A stretch of DNA of 64,000 nt from Setophaga petechia (Eukaryota > Chordata > Aves > Passeriformes > Parulidae). Shown in pieces: positions 12,985 to 25,140 of the stretch (the stretch's first letter is position 1; each line of letters opens with the position of its first letter). A program made the translations under genes and the position numbers. Location of the stretch: contig JANCRA010000025.1 of the NCBI GenBank assembly GCA_024362935.1, forward strand, positions 12,488,936 through 12,552,935. The letters run 5' to 3'. A model generated the notes under the pieces. The model saw only the letters and a program-made list of their open reading frames with translations, did not search any database and was not told where the DNA came from.

Positions 12985-13400
12985 TGGGGAATGTGGTGAT
13001 AGCAGGGAGTAAAGCATTTGAACCACCATTGTGCTTGTAGCAAACACTCAGGACAACCCTTGTCCAGCCCTGGCCACCTTGGCAGGCCAAGGCAGAGGCA
13101 TGAGGCTTTAGTGATTTTTCTCATGAACGTGGTAGATCCATTTGTGCAGTTGGAGGCACATAAGTTATCATTTTTCTTTAATGCTGTCAGATTTTATCAG
13201 CTATGTCTGTTGTGGGTGCTTGGGATTTGTCATTTCACTATATGGCTTAAGTGAAACCATGTGCACCTTTCTTTGTAATTCTTTGTCAGTAATCCAGATT
13301 TTAAAAATTACTATTATTATTTCAAGTAGGTGTGATGGTACTGTCTGGATCTATAGCTTTGTAAAGAAATAAGCATAATTTTATTCTCTGCAGGTGTGTG

Positions 13401-13463
13401 CATGCTGCTGTTTCCATGTAAAACTGTCCCAAGAAACCATTGTGCATTTGTAGTCACATCACA
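13401..13463. repeat. Diverged direct repeat, copy 1
   Basis: CATGCTGCT, then GTAAAACTGTCCCAAG, then AACCATT and TTTGTAG.CACATC recur in the same order at 14393-14450 with small substitutions and indels. I do not recognise the family. Confidence 0.6.
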
Positions 13464-14392
13464 GTATCTCAAGTTCTAAAGGCATGTTCTACATGCAGAG
13501 AGTCTCTGTGTGATCTAAGCACTACAAAATCAGCCCAGAGTCCAGAAACTCAGAAACTAGCAATTGAATCTCCCAAGAAAACAAAGGCCTAACCTAATTT
13601 TGCATTGTGTGCCAAGTAGCCTCACGATAGCACCTTTTAAGTGTCCTGTGCTCCAAAGGCACCTGTGTTCCTTCTGTTTGCTGAACATATCTAATCAAAC
13701 CTGTTTGTTCCAGGTTAAGAACTATTATTTCCCATCAGAAGAATTGCAGCACCTGTACTTGTCTTTGTGTTGTTTGGGAATTTGATCCACTTCTGGAGCA
13801 ATTTTACATGCACTTCATTATTACCCAAGGTGGCCTGTGTGGAGCTGATCTGTAATGAACATCCAGTTGCAGCTCCTCTCTGCTCTGAACCAGAGGAGTG
13901 AAGTGGAGGTGAGGGTTTTGGCACCTAAGCACTGTGCTGCTGCTCTTAAACAACTTGCTGAGAGTGCTCAGTAAATTGTTTTGTAGACCAGAGGGACATC
14001 TTCAACTCCAGCTTTACTACTCTGCATAAAAGCCTTGCAGGCTGCAGTGGTTTCCTTTGTGTGGAGCCAGGGTGTGGGAGGCATCATTACACCCTGCCCT
14101 GATGTTTTAACATTGCAGTTCATGTTGAGATACAGCCTGGGATTCATGGGATCAGTCTTAGATGCAGTCTGAAAACATCATGAGTGATACAGGCAGTCTT
14201 CTGCACTTAGGTGTCCACCAGAGGAGAAAGTGCTTCCAGGCACTTTCTCTTCAGTGCTGCTCCTTGCTGACCCAGGGTTTCTCTTGTTGCCTTCCCTCGT
14301 GTGTGGTGGTAGCCAGGGATCCTCTGTGTGGGATATTTATGCAGTGAAGGCACCGCAGGTGAGAGGCTTCAGGAAACAATCCACGTCTATTG
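13464..14392. other. Non-coding between the two diverged repeats
   Basis: No gene or named repeat seen. Confidence 0.45.
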
Positions 14393-14450
14393 CATGCTGC
14401 TTTCTCCCGTGTAAAACTGTCCCAAGGAACCATTTGTAGGCACATCTCAG
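14393..14450. repeat. Diverged direct repeat, copy 2
   Basis: This is the second copy of the block described at 13401, about 1 kb downstream and in the same orientation. It shares GTGTAAAACTGTCCCAAG/GTAAAACTGTCCCAAG and the CACATC end. Confidence 0.6.
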
Positions 14451-15184
14451 ATGTGTGCTGCAATTCCTGTACCAGCTCCCTGCCCAGGGGATGTCAGCAG
14501 CACCTGGATAACCCCATCCTGTGCCTCAGTGATTGCAGCACTTGCTCACTCCTTTGTGTTGTTGCGCCAGTTTTCCCCCTCCTCCCTCCTTCCACACCCA
14601 AAGCCCCACATCACTCTGCTCCTCCCTGCAAAACATCTCTCCTCCTGCCAAAAGGCATCCCTTCATCTCTGGGCTGTCCACCCACCTCATCTCCCAGCTC
14701 CATGTTCCTCCCTGTGATCTCTGGGTGTTTGGATGTGCTCCCCACACATTCACTCCTCTTCACACATGCCTGTCCACCCCAGCGTGCAAGTGCCTGCTTG
14801 TTGCTGACCTCACCTACTTAGTGCTGCCTCACTGTGTTCCCCTGAATGTTCTCATGACCATGAAAGCCTTGCTATCTATCTCCTGCCAGACTCCTGGGAC
14901 TGCACAGCTTGCAGTATGTTACAGTCCTTTTACCTTCTGGGGTCCTTTAAGGCAAAAACCAACGTTGATGTATTCTAGAGGTCAGATCCTGAAATAAATA
15001 AGACATGACACGGCCATTGCAAGTTTCCTTTCTAGGGTTGCAGGCATGCATTTACATTTCAAATTCTTCCACTCTCCCACAGCATTTCCTCACCTGGAGG
15101 GGTGGCACTGTGTGTAACAGAAGGGTTACCACGTACAGAGCTCACAGCTGGGAGCCTCTGGGTAAGAATCAAGGAGCAAACAAA
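14451..15184. other. Non-coding, no feature recognised
   Basis: A C-rich, pyrimidine-biased stretch at 14570-14780 keeps frames of up to 154 codons open in two phases. The proteins are low-complexity Ser/Pro/Leu and show no domain. Confidence 0.45.
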
Positions 15185-15660
15185 TAATGCAAATGTCATT
15201 GTGGGAGGCTACAATAGACCTCCCAGCCACAAACTGGGACACCAATTCCCACTGACAAATTATTCTTTGAGGTGTTAAGGGAACACTTCCAGGTCAACTG
15301 CCCTGGTCCTTTTGGGGAACTTTAACTTGCCAGAAGTTAACTGTGGGCACCACATAGGTGGTACAACCAGAAGATCCAGAAAAAGTGGGTGACAGCTTTA
15401 TGGAACAGGGATCCAACTCAGAAAGATGCCCTCCTTGATCTGCTGCTTGTCTACAGAGAGGGTCTCATTGCTGAAGTGGATATTGGTGGCCATCTTGGCC
15501 ACAGTGACCACAAAGAGATAAAGTTTAAAATCTCTGTTGATAGGAGGAAAAGTGCCAGCAAAACCTCAAAACCTTTGCCTGGGGATCTGGCAATGCTGGA
15601 GGAAGAGACTGTTAAACAAGAAGGATTTCTGAACTCAAAGGTGGCTCTAAGGACCTAATT
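15185..15660 (+). mobile_element. CR1-type LINE remnant, endonuclease region
   Basis: The plus strand encodes peptides typical of the C-terminal half of a CR1 ORF2 apurinic-type endonuclease: GGYNRPP, GNFNLPEVNC, then RDPTQKDALLDLLLVYREGL, then GGHLGHSDHKEIKFKI. The GDFN-like and SDH motifs are catalytic landmarks of that fold; here GDFN reads GNFN. Stops and a frame change between the first and last blocks, and loss of the reverse transcriptase, show a dead 5' fragment. The last part is open for 89 codons from 15389. Confidence 0.75.
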
Positions 15661-18600
15661 AAAGTAAGGCTGTGTGAGATTTGAGATGGTCAAACCAATA
15701 CATCCTTCATCTGCATAACTGGATCTCTCTTAGTTACTGGAGTTGTTTGGGAAGGCCACAGTGAAACTGGACACTTGACACCTGAAACTGAAAAATACAA
15801 GGAAACCTCTTTCAAATATGGTCACACAGGCACTGTTCAGGAGGAAAGGTGACTCAGGAGTCACTCACTGGTGTGTGACTTGTAAAAAATTGGCTGTGCA
15901 ACAAAGCTGTGTGCCTTGCTTGCTGCAGCTCATCAAAACATAAATAGAGTGAGGCCAAGGGCTGGATCTGAGCCCACGGAAGCCAGTGGTGGGGCTCCCT
16001 CTGGGCTGCAGCCAATATGGTCCAGAGCAGCTTTGTTTAAAAATGGAAGAGAACATAAACAGGCATGACTGAGCTCTGACATGCCCTTGAATGCAGATAC
16101 ATCTCTGTCTGGAGCAGAGCAGCTAGCTCTGTGTGCCTCAGTGCTCAGGAGGTCTCAGAAGGACCAAGGGAAGGAACAGCAGAGGTGGCTGAGGCAGAAG
16201 AGCTTTTCTTGTGACAGATCTGCTTGTGTCAGATACCTGTGTCTTTATTTTTTTCACCTGTGAAGGGAGACAACTTCACACCGGTCCTACAGCAGAATTC
16301 AAAGTGGCTTTAGAGATGAAATCAGTCTCTTGATTTCCCTCAGCCCTGTAACATTTAATGGGAGTTACACCATGAACCTGTAAAGCATTGTTTGTAAAAT
16401 AATCCATTGTGTGTGTGCTGGGTGCTCTCAGCATAGTTAATCCAGTGTTGCAGGAGCTGGTGATGCAAGTGGTGTGGCTGGTGTTTTTTTAAGGGTTGGA
16501 TAATTTTATGACTAACAGTAACACTTGCAGCTATGCCTGGTAAGAGAAGAGTAATTACAATTTGTGCTGCAGGGCATCCACTGACTGTTTCTGTAGGTCA
16601 TGAGGACATTTTTTTTCTTCTTCTCTGTAAGGTAATACAGCTAAAGCTACTTTGAAGGTTGTTTTCTTCTGCCTTTTCAACATGAGATGTTGGCTGCTGG
16701 TCAAAGGTGGATTATCTGATGGGATGAACCAATGGCCTGATCTTCTAATTACTAAATTCCTACGTAAGGCTTTTATTTCCTGCACAGTGAGGTACTTTGT
16801 ATGCTGTGACTTTTCAGAGAGCCCTTTTTTTTTTTGTAAGATGGAGTTAAAGCCCCTGCTCTGGTCCCTAATTGAAACCAGCAGCATTCAGTAAGTTTGG
16901 ACCATGTCTGCCTGCTGAGTAGCCCTAGGCAGGCCCCTGTGGTTTCTGTTCCATGCACAGGAACTGTGTCTGTGGCAGAGGGTCTTAAAACTGAGTGAAC
17001 AAATTGCAATAGATAAACTACCATATTTATTTCACTTTGTTTGCTTGCTTGTGCACCTTCCAGGAGCAGATCAAAATCTCCTGGCATGTACTTGGTATTG
17101 TTTAGCCATTGTATGAACATGCTTTTTCTTTTTTATTTCCCTCCTGATCTGGCTAAGGCTGGCCTTTAGACAATCCAGGCATGTTGTGAATGCTTGTAAG
17201 AAGTGAGTTAAAAATTGGCTCTCTCTGACTAAACCAAAACATGGTTTGAAAATATGTTGGGGTTGATTCTTCCAGGGTGGTTCAATCACTCAGAAAACTG
17301 GAAGAAGGCTATTTTAATTACTAAGATGAGTGGTAAAAAGGATCCTTTTAATGTTGCTGGTTGTGGCAGGTTGGTTTTACTGTGTTCCTTCCCCTCCTGT
17401 AGCTGTACAGCTCTGTACAAACTGTATACAGCTGTGCACACAAATGAGCAGCTGGGCAGTTTTGACCATTGGGCAAAATCCCTGGTGGGTGATGTTTTTG
17501 TTTTTAAAGAGCAAAAAATAACCTGGCTTGGTTCTCCAGCTTGCAGTTTGCAGCACCATTGGTTAGAAAACATCCTTTTGATATAAAAGCAGAGTGAACT
17601 GGAGCAAGCTGCTAAAAAGAGACAAAATACAGCATACTGAGATGCTGTCCTGTATCACCTCTTTGACTGTAATTGCTTTTTGGCATCTCATGGGTCCTAC
17701 TTAAAGTCTGCACATTGAGTTACTGAACAAATGTGCTCCCTTGGGGCTCCTGCTTTGCTTGTGGTATTAAAGCAGCCAGGATTTTACTAGAGGGTTTATT
17801 CTTCTGTCTCAGGTTCACAGGTACCACAGCCTCCCCAAATTTGCTCCTCCAATGGGAGCAAATCCTACTCCTATCAATCTGTTAGAGGTCAGTGCTACAT
17901 CTTGTCAGGCTGGGGAGGAGAAAGGGCTTGCTTTGCTGTGAGAAATGTGACCCTGCACTGTGAGGAGCACTGTAAGGGGCACTGCAATCCCCCAGGCCTT
18001 TGTGGCAGGTCAGGAGTCAGCAGGGCCGTTTGATGTCCATCACACCAGCCCCTGCTGGAGCTCTGGGAGCTTGCTGTAATGGTTTCATTGGTGCTTTTCT
18101 CATGTCTGGGATGGGGCAGTCCTGGGTGGAAAGAATAATTTCTAATTTTTTTTTTTTTTTTGTATGACAGTTACTCTTTTTTCTCCTCATCCTTGCTTCT
18201 TTCCTTAGATTTACCCCGGGGTGAGGGATGAGTCACAAAATGTAATGGCTTTGGTAAGAAGCTCCAGGCAGGGAAGGAGCAGGGAGTGGTGGCTGATTCC
18301 TGGGAGCAGCCTGTGGCCAGCAGGTGAAGTGCAATGCTGCTGGAGCCACCCGTGTTCTCCACTGCAGGTGCTGGCAGGAGGCTGGGCCAGCTGAGGAGAA
18401 CATTTTGGCTCAGTGACCAGCCTGCTTAGACACAAACCTGTCCTGGAGTCAATCCTGGAGCTTGGCAAGGCAGCCCCACAGCCTGGCCCCTGCAGATGCC
18501 TGCTCCTTGCCTTGGGAGCAGGTGGATTGCTTCCAGCCAAAGAGGAGATGAAAGGGAGAGGAGGGACCAGCTATCATTTATTAATGCTGTTGAGTTGTGT

Positions 18601-21033
18601 TTCTTTCCAGTGCTGTAAGACTGGGGCAGGGCTTGCAGGCAGCTGATGAAAGAGGAGACAGAGCTCACCAGGAAACATGAGAGAGCTTTCAGGAGGGCCA
18701 CTGGGAGATGGGAAGGTCTGTGTGCTCCCCCAAAATAGACAGAGGCTGTAAGAGTCTGAGAGGGCAAGGGAGTGCCCTTGAGGGAGAAAAGAAAACAAAT
18801 AAAAAGCATGGAGAGGCCAGCTGAGAAGGGGTGGATGAAACTGTACAGTCATCTTGTTATTGCAGAGTTGGTAGACAAAAATACAGGTTTTTTTCTCTTC
18901 TGTGATATTTCCTGTTTGCTAAAATTTGAAGTTAGTGTTAAGCTTGAGGTGTATTTCCTCTCTTTGGAGCTAGTGCTGGGTGAGAGCTTGCCTGTCCAGA
19001 GTGCCCACTACTTTGCTAGCATGAGTGAGCTCAGGTTTTGTGAAAAAGACCCATAAGACTTCCTGGGGTTAGATAGAGGAATAGGTTTTAGAAATATGTG
19101 AAAAATTTCTATAGAGTCTAGTGGAAAATTATGCCTGCTCTGGTTTCTTGTAACTCTTCACAGTCTGTAGCAGGGATGAAGTTGCTAATTAAACTCTTCT
19201 TTTATTTGAGATAACCCAAAATAGTTAGAAATGTTCATAAAAGGTACCTCTCCACAAGGGCTGCTCACAGCAACTGAATGCTTCAGGGACCAGATTTCAC
19301 CAAAGCTCTGGGACATGCTGTGTGTCTCTGGTTTTGTGACAGTCATGCCTTTGATCATATGCAGAGATGAATAAAAAATGTTGCTCTGACATGTCCAAAT
19401 TATGCAGTTACAAGCATTTGAAGTTAAACCCAGTGAGGCTTACTTTGCCAGCTTCTGAGATACAGAGATCAGATTTTTTTTAACTAGAAAGCAAGTTTTT
19501 TTTTTTCTTATTTCTAATGAGGATCAGAGTGCCCAGAGGCCTGGTTTTTCCAATAGAAGCAGGTAGCATTTTTGTAACAAATCTGTGTGAGCCTGAGTGC
19601 ACAGACCCTGTGAATCAGACTCTCTGTGCTGGTATTTTTTGGTGTTTTAGAAAGTGAGATAATTGACCCTCACAGTACTTCTGTGAATCAAGTTTATGTT
19701 ACTCTCACCATCAAATGTTGACTGAAAAATAGTCAAGGAGAGCCTGCTGGCCTTCAGGACATGCTGGAATTTACTCATTCTTATTTACTCCTCACAAGCA
19801 TTGTCCTGATCTTTCATCGGTGCTGCTGTTAAGGTTACTGAATTTTCAAACACCAGCACAGCTGCTTTTCAGGAAGGGTGAAAGTCCCATATTTACAATG
19901 CTCTCTGAACCAGTGCTGAACAAGCACCTCAAATTTCAGTCAGTATTGTAGAAAGGTGTGACAAAACTCACTCCAGCAGCCCAGATCCTTAACAGCAGGT
20001 GAAACCCCAGTGTGTGATGTCTGTTGTGTGAGTGTCACTCTTGATGTTGGCTAAAAGAGTGAGGAGGGTGTAGGAGAGCACACTGGGCCATCCTGAAGTG
20101 GTGCTGCCTTTATTTTGTGCACTGCACCACCAGGTCTTGGCAAGAGCCAGGGCAGCACAGAAAGGAACCTGGTAGAGGTGAGCAATTTTGGTTTGGTTTG
20201 CTGCCAGTTTACCTGTTAGCATATTCCACCAGAGCAGGACTTACTTGGATGGATAAGCTGCTGGACAATAGAGTGCTGAAATTCCCGTTGCATTATTTTG
20301 GCATCAAAAGCAGGAGAGCATGTCTAACAGTGGCACTTATGTGTGTTATGAAATATAATAGACAAAGCCCTAAAATCCTGCAACAAATAGGATTTGCTTT
20401 CTGCTCCATGTTTTATAGATCCTATGAAATTAAGATGTGGTAACCTGGATATTATTCTGTGGTTGCTTTATTTGAATGAAAAAACGTCTTATTAATATAA
20501 TAGGGATATGAATAATGAACTTAGGTTGCAAAGCCTTATTCCTTCTGGCATTCAGTCTCTTCTCTTTTGTCCCTCCACTCTCATTTTCCAGGATCACTAA
20601 GGTTTTTGATCACAGACTTAAAACTTGCTGTGGAGAAGGTTCATCTCTAATGGAGAGATGGAGAGCACAGAGTGAGAGAGGAAACCTCACAGTGTTCTTG
20701 CAAACTCTGAAGTAGTTAATTGTATTGCCATTTTAGGCTAGGCTCTAAATAGGCACATGTGTGACTTGGCTCAAGTCCCAGTACTTTCCCTTGGGACTTC
20801 TGCTTCCAAGGTACTTAAAGACAGGTTTTTCAAAAGTAATGAAGTTGTAAACTTTTGAGGTTGAGAGTTATCAGTGCATTTAGATGGCTGTCTGTCTTAA
20901 AACTACTTCACAAATTATTTTTGTCTTGTGTGGTGAACAGTCTGGAGTAAACTTGGAACAAGACAAGTTACAGCCCAGGACTTCATGAGAGAAGACTTGG
21001 CTGTGTTCAGGAATTGCTTCAGAAAATCCCTTT
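15661..21033. other. Non-coding, no feature recognised
   Basis: Only short open frames and ordinary T- or A-runs (for example 18140-18160 and 19475-19510). No exon, LTR or tandem array noticed. Confidence 0.45.
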
Positions 21034-21582
21034 GGAGGAAAGGAGAAGGGGAAAGGGAAGGGGAAAGGAAAGAGGAAAGGAGAAATGGGGAAGGGGAAAG
21101 GAGAAAGAGGAAAGGAAAGAAGAAAGAGGAAAGGAAAGAAGAAAGGAGAAGGGGGAAAGAAAAGAGGAAAGGAGAAAGGGGAAAGGAAAGGAGAAAGGGG
21201 AAAGGAAAGGAGAAAGGAGAAAGGGGAAAGAAAAGAGGAAAGGAGAAAGGGGAAAGAAAAGAGGAAAGGAGAAAGGGGAAAGGAAAGAGGAAAGGGGAAA
21301 GGAAAGAGGAAAGGAGAAAGGGGAAAGGAAAGAGGAAAGGGGAAAGGAAAGAAGAAAGGAGAAAGGGGGAAGGGGAAAGGAGAAAGAGGAAAGGAAAGAA
21401 GAAAGGAGAAGGGGGGAAGGAAAGAAAAGAGGAAAGGGGAAAGGAAAGAGGAAAGAAAGAGGAAAGGAGAAAGGGGAAAGGGAAGAGGAAAGGGGAAAGG
21501 AAAGGAAAAAGGAGAAAGGAAAGAGGAAAGGAGAATGGGGAAAGGAAAGGAAAGAGGAAAGGAGAAAGGAAAGGAAAGGGGA
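21034..21582 (+). repeat. 549-bp polypurine (GA-rich) tract
   Basis: The plus strand is all A or G except T at 21086 and T at 21536. The motif is an irregular mixture of GGAAA, GGAGAAA and AAAGAGG. Lys/Glu/Arg/Gly-only open frames on this strand and Phe/Leu/Pro/Ser-only ones opposite follow from composition. Confidence 0.98.
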
Positions 21583-23904
21583 CTTTGGGGTTCTGGTGCT
21601 CCTTTAGGTGACAGTGATGCTGCTGTGAGCAGGGGTTCAGAGCAGATGATTTCCAGAGGTGCTGCTCAACCTCAGCCATTCTGTGCTTTGGTATTAGCAT
21701 GCATTAAAAATAGATTAAAGGAGTATTGAAGAATGAACTACCCTGGGCTGTTTTGGAGCCCAGGAAGTCACAGACACACTAAAGGAAGATACAGACACAC
21801 TGAGTCCTCATCTCCATCCCAGGAGACACTGCTCTGGGAACTTTTCCTATAAAACAGTGGTTAGCACATAAAAGCACTGAAATGTTTCAGAGCACCAGAC
21901 CTGAGGTCTGATGCTCTCCCAGCAATATAGAAGAACCTGGAGCTTGTGAGTGATTTGGGACAGAGGAACATAAAGGACAGACAATATACAGCTTCTGGAA
22001 AAAGGCAGGTGAGAGGACAGCTGCTCTCTCTGTCTTTCAGTTTTGGCAGAACATGCTAGAAATTGGGGTATTGTCATATATGTGATTATGTAAGGCAGTG
22101 CACTCTTACCATTATGGAAAAGGACTGCAATTTAACAGAGTTAGTGGAGCTTAGTAGGACTCACACTGGGAGCCTGTGGAAAAGGTCAGTAAAACTTAGT
22201 AAAGAGACTGAGGAGAGTATTTGGATGAAATCTCGGGTCAGCATGTAAATAACCTATGTCAGATGGCATTTTCAGTGGACATTTATTCTGGAGCCAGTAC
22301 AGGAATTACTTTGAGAGTTTCCTGTACTGAATTACACAAGAGGAAGATTAGACAGTTGTTAGGGTTTTGTTTGTCCTGAAGTTCATTAGCTGGATCAGTG
22401 CTGGGCAGTAGGAAGCCCTCTTCCTTGGTTTATGGAAATTTCCAGTGTGCTGGAAAGAAAATGATCATTTTGCAATCAGTCCTTGCAAACCACCTTAAGC
22501 AGTTGGAAGGGCAATTTTAATGCTCTAGTAGAAAGCTCCAGCAAAGTTAAATATTCCACTGAAACAGGATAGCTCTGTGAGGCATGCTGGCCCAGCTCCA
22601 AGGCAACTAACCCAGCTGTCTCCTGCTGGGTGAAGGATCACCTCCTGGAAGCCCTCAGGAATGCCTGCTGGTGGCAGGGGTTGCTTGTGGAAAACAGGGG
22701 CCCTGCAGCAGCATTTGGCTGCCCCTGCAGCCTGGGCTCTGGAAAGTTCAGCTACAGCTCAGCTCATGAATGGCTCTCAGCTTCTTCTGTCTGGGGCAGA
22801 ACTCAAACCAGAAATTTCCCAGTAAACAATTTTTCAGCTCTCTGGAAGTTTTGAAAGAGCAGTAGAAATGGTTCCCCTGATTTTATGAAATTAAGGGCAG
22901 TGTGATAAAATGCTAGACTTATCACACAAGTTTTGTTAGTACAGAAGGTAGCACAGAAATGAGTTAAATTTGTAATACAGCTTAAATGTTAAATTCGTTA
23001 AATTTAACAAATATAGCTTAATACAGCTTATATTTGGAATACAGCTTAAATATCATTCACAAAGTGCAGTGATGCACAATGCACCATCATATTTCCACTG
23101 TTAAAGCATTTTAATTCATGTTTCCAACTCCCAGCTATAATAATAATGAAAATATTAATATATTTAAGCTGCATCACAATGGAAAAAAACTCCAATGATC
23201 TGCAACAACTCAAACTCCCTATATAGGGAGAGAATGGCAGGAGATGTAGTATATAAAGGATTTTTTCCCCTAAGAACGTGGATCTCTTTCTACTTGGTCT
23301 TCAGAAAGGATCTACACTTGGACTCAGCTGAAAATGAGAGATGCAGTTTAACAATTGCTGGCACTTCAGATAAGAAAGATCTTCATCAGCTTCAAAACCC
23401 CTCTCAGTGAGGGATGTGCCTATGGACCAGCTAAGAGCAGAATAGTTGCTTTGTTTCTTCTCTTTCTGCACTAAGTGCATGCATTATTATTGCATGTACT
23501 TTGCTAAAGCAAACTGAATCTTCTCTATCAGCCATTTAAAACTCCTTTAAACTACTTGAATCCTAAACCTCTCTGCTTCTCAGCTGTGCTGTGCCTCACA
23601 CAGGGGTCTTATTTGTAACTTCCTCTAATTGTATGTCTGCACATCTGCAAATGTGCTCATGGTGAGCAGGTGACAGCAGCACACTGGAGTCTTTTTAGAG
23701 GAAAGTTCAAGGGTACTGTTCCACACACCAGCAAGGAGACAGAGCCAGGTGGGGCAGAGCCAGACTGGGCCAGGGATGGGGGAAATACTGAGCTGGGCCA
23801 GGTTTGGGGGCTGCTGGTGCCCCAGGGCCCCCTTGGCTCAGTCCTGGTCCTGGTGGGCCAGGGGTATCCTGACTCTGCCACCTGCAGTGTCCCTTCTCCA
23901 TCAC
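21583..23904. other. Non-coding, no feature recognised
   Basis: Includes a small AT-rich patch at 22960-23060 with repeated AGCTTAAAT/ACAGCTTA and the palindrome GTTAAATTTAAC. No gene seen. Confidence 0.45.
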
Positions 23905-24026
23905 CATCCCTCTCCAGGGGTGATGCCATCACCATCCCTCTCCAGGGAATGATGCCATTGCCATCCCTCTCCAGGGGATGATGCCATTGCCATCCCTCTC
24001 CAGGGGATGATGCCATTGCCATCCCT
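23905..24026. repeat. 28-29-bp minisatellite interrupted by an LTR
   Basis: CATCCCTCTCCAGGGG begins near 23905, 23933, 23962, 23991 and 24020, a period of 28-29 bp. The last unit stops after ATCCCT and resumes beyond the LTR at 24567 with ATCCCTCTCCAG, so the array was present before the insertion. Confidence 0.9.
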
Positions 24027-24566
24027 TCTCGGGTTTCTGTGGTTGAGATGCCCCCCAAGGTATTAGAAAGTCTTTTTTCCCAACCCTGTGACCGCCAAAG
24101 AAGTTGAGATTTGTCAGTTCTGCTTTTCAAGGTTGTTTACCTTGGGGTGGTGTTAGCTTTTTATACTAAGAACTACATGTACATTATTTACAATAATTTT
24201 CCAGTACCTATCACCTATGTTAGACAGTTTGTCTCTACCTAAACCAGTCCAAAAGTGTCACCATCACAGCAGAAGATGGAGGACAAGAAGGAGGAAAAGA
24301 AGGACAGGACACACCCAGATTCCTCCATCTTTCTTCTTGAACCCCCATTCTAAACCCCCAAAATTCTACTTTTTCACCCTGTGACAAATTAACTATCATT
24401 CTACTCAAACTCTTGTGGCTTACAAGTCTTCACACAAAGTTGTAATTGTTTCCATGGACTAAAATGGAAGGCACAGGTGTTTTTGACTCCATGCCAAGGT
24501 CTCTGAGCCCCTTGTCAGGGTCTCAAATCATCCAGGGCAGCCAGAGGAATGTCCTGGGTCCTGACA
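24027..24566 (-). mobile_element. ERV solo LTR (about 540 bp), ERVK-like
   Basis: On the minus strand the block starts TGTCAGGACCCAGG and ends CAGAAACCCGAGA. It contains a TATA-like TATAAAAAGC (plus-strand TTTTTATA near 24160). It is flanked by ATCCCT at 24021-24026 and 24567-24572, a six-base target duplication typical of ERVK-type integrases. The sequence is familiar to me as a passerine LTR. The minus-strand end GA instead of CA is a deviation. No internal region is attached, so it is a solo LTR. Confidence 0.82.
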
Positions 24567-24580
24567 ATCCCTCTCCAGCT

Positions 24581-24619
24581 GGATCCTTAAAATCCAGCTT
24601 CAGTGGATTTTAAGGATCC
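24581..24619. repeat. Perfect inverted repeat, 16-bp arms
   Basis: GGATCCTTAAAATCCA, a 7-base spacer GCTTCAG, and its exact reverse complement TGGATTTTAAGGATCC. It starts just beyond the target duplication of the LTR. Confidence 0.95.
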
Positions 24620-24904
24620 TGGGATGCTCAAAAAAAAGAAAAGAACTTTTAAGGCAAGATTTACAGAGCAAACTGAAGTTGCTCTTCTTACCTCTTCTTG
24701 TGTGGCGTCTCTCAAGTCTCCTTGAGAAAATTTTTAATTGGAAGACACCACATTAAAAAAATAATCCCAAGTGAGAGTGGAGTTTGTCCCAGTTTAGCAG
24801 GCTGAAAATATTCAACAGTCTCAGTAAATCTTCTGCCAAACAGTGGGATTTAGGCATGAGTGTTTTAGCAAACTAGGTCATGGTAAATACAAGCTCTTTC
24901 TTTT

Positions 24905-25140
24905 TGTCTCTGTGCAGGTAAGGGTTGAATATCAGGGAAAAGTTTTTCACCCAGAGGTTGTTCAGGTACTGGAACAGCTCCCCAGGGCAGTGGTCACAGC
25001 TCCAAGCCTGACAGAGCTCAGGGAGCATTTGGACAAGGCTTTCTGGGATTCTTGGGATTGTCCTGTGCAGGGCCAGGAGTTGGACTTGATGATCCTTATT
25101 AGGTCTCTTCCAATTCATAATATTCTCTGATTCTGTGAGA
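24905..25140 (+). mobile_element. CR1 LINE 3' end
   Basis: The block carries the characteristic CR1 3' end: AGGTACTGGAACAGCTCCCC, then CAGAGCTCAGG, GGACTTGATGATCC and finally TAGGTCTCTTCCAATTCATA with a TTCTCTGATTCTGTGA tail, a decayed ATTCTATG octamer pair. It is 5'-truncated, as most avian CR1 copies are. Confidence 0.88.

Noticed and set aside
20915..21729. Frames of 197-261 codons, Lys/Glu/Arg/Gly-only on plus and Phe/Leu/Pro/Ser-only on minus
   Set aside because: They are the polypurine tract. Purine-only codons cannot form TAA, TAG or TGA in the plus direction without T, so openness is automatic.
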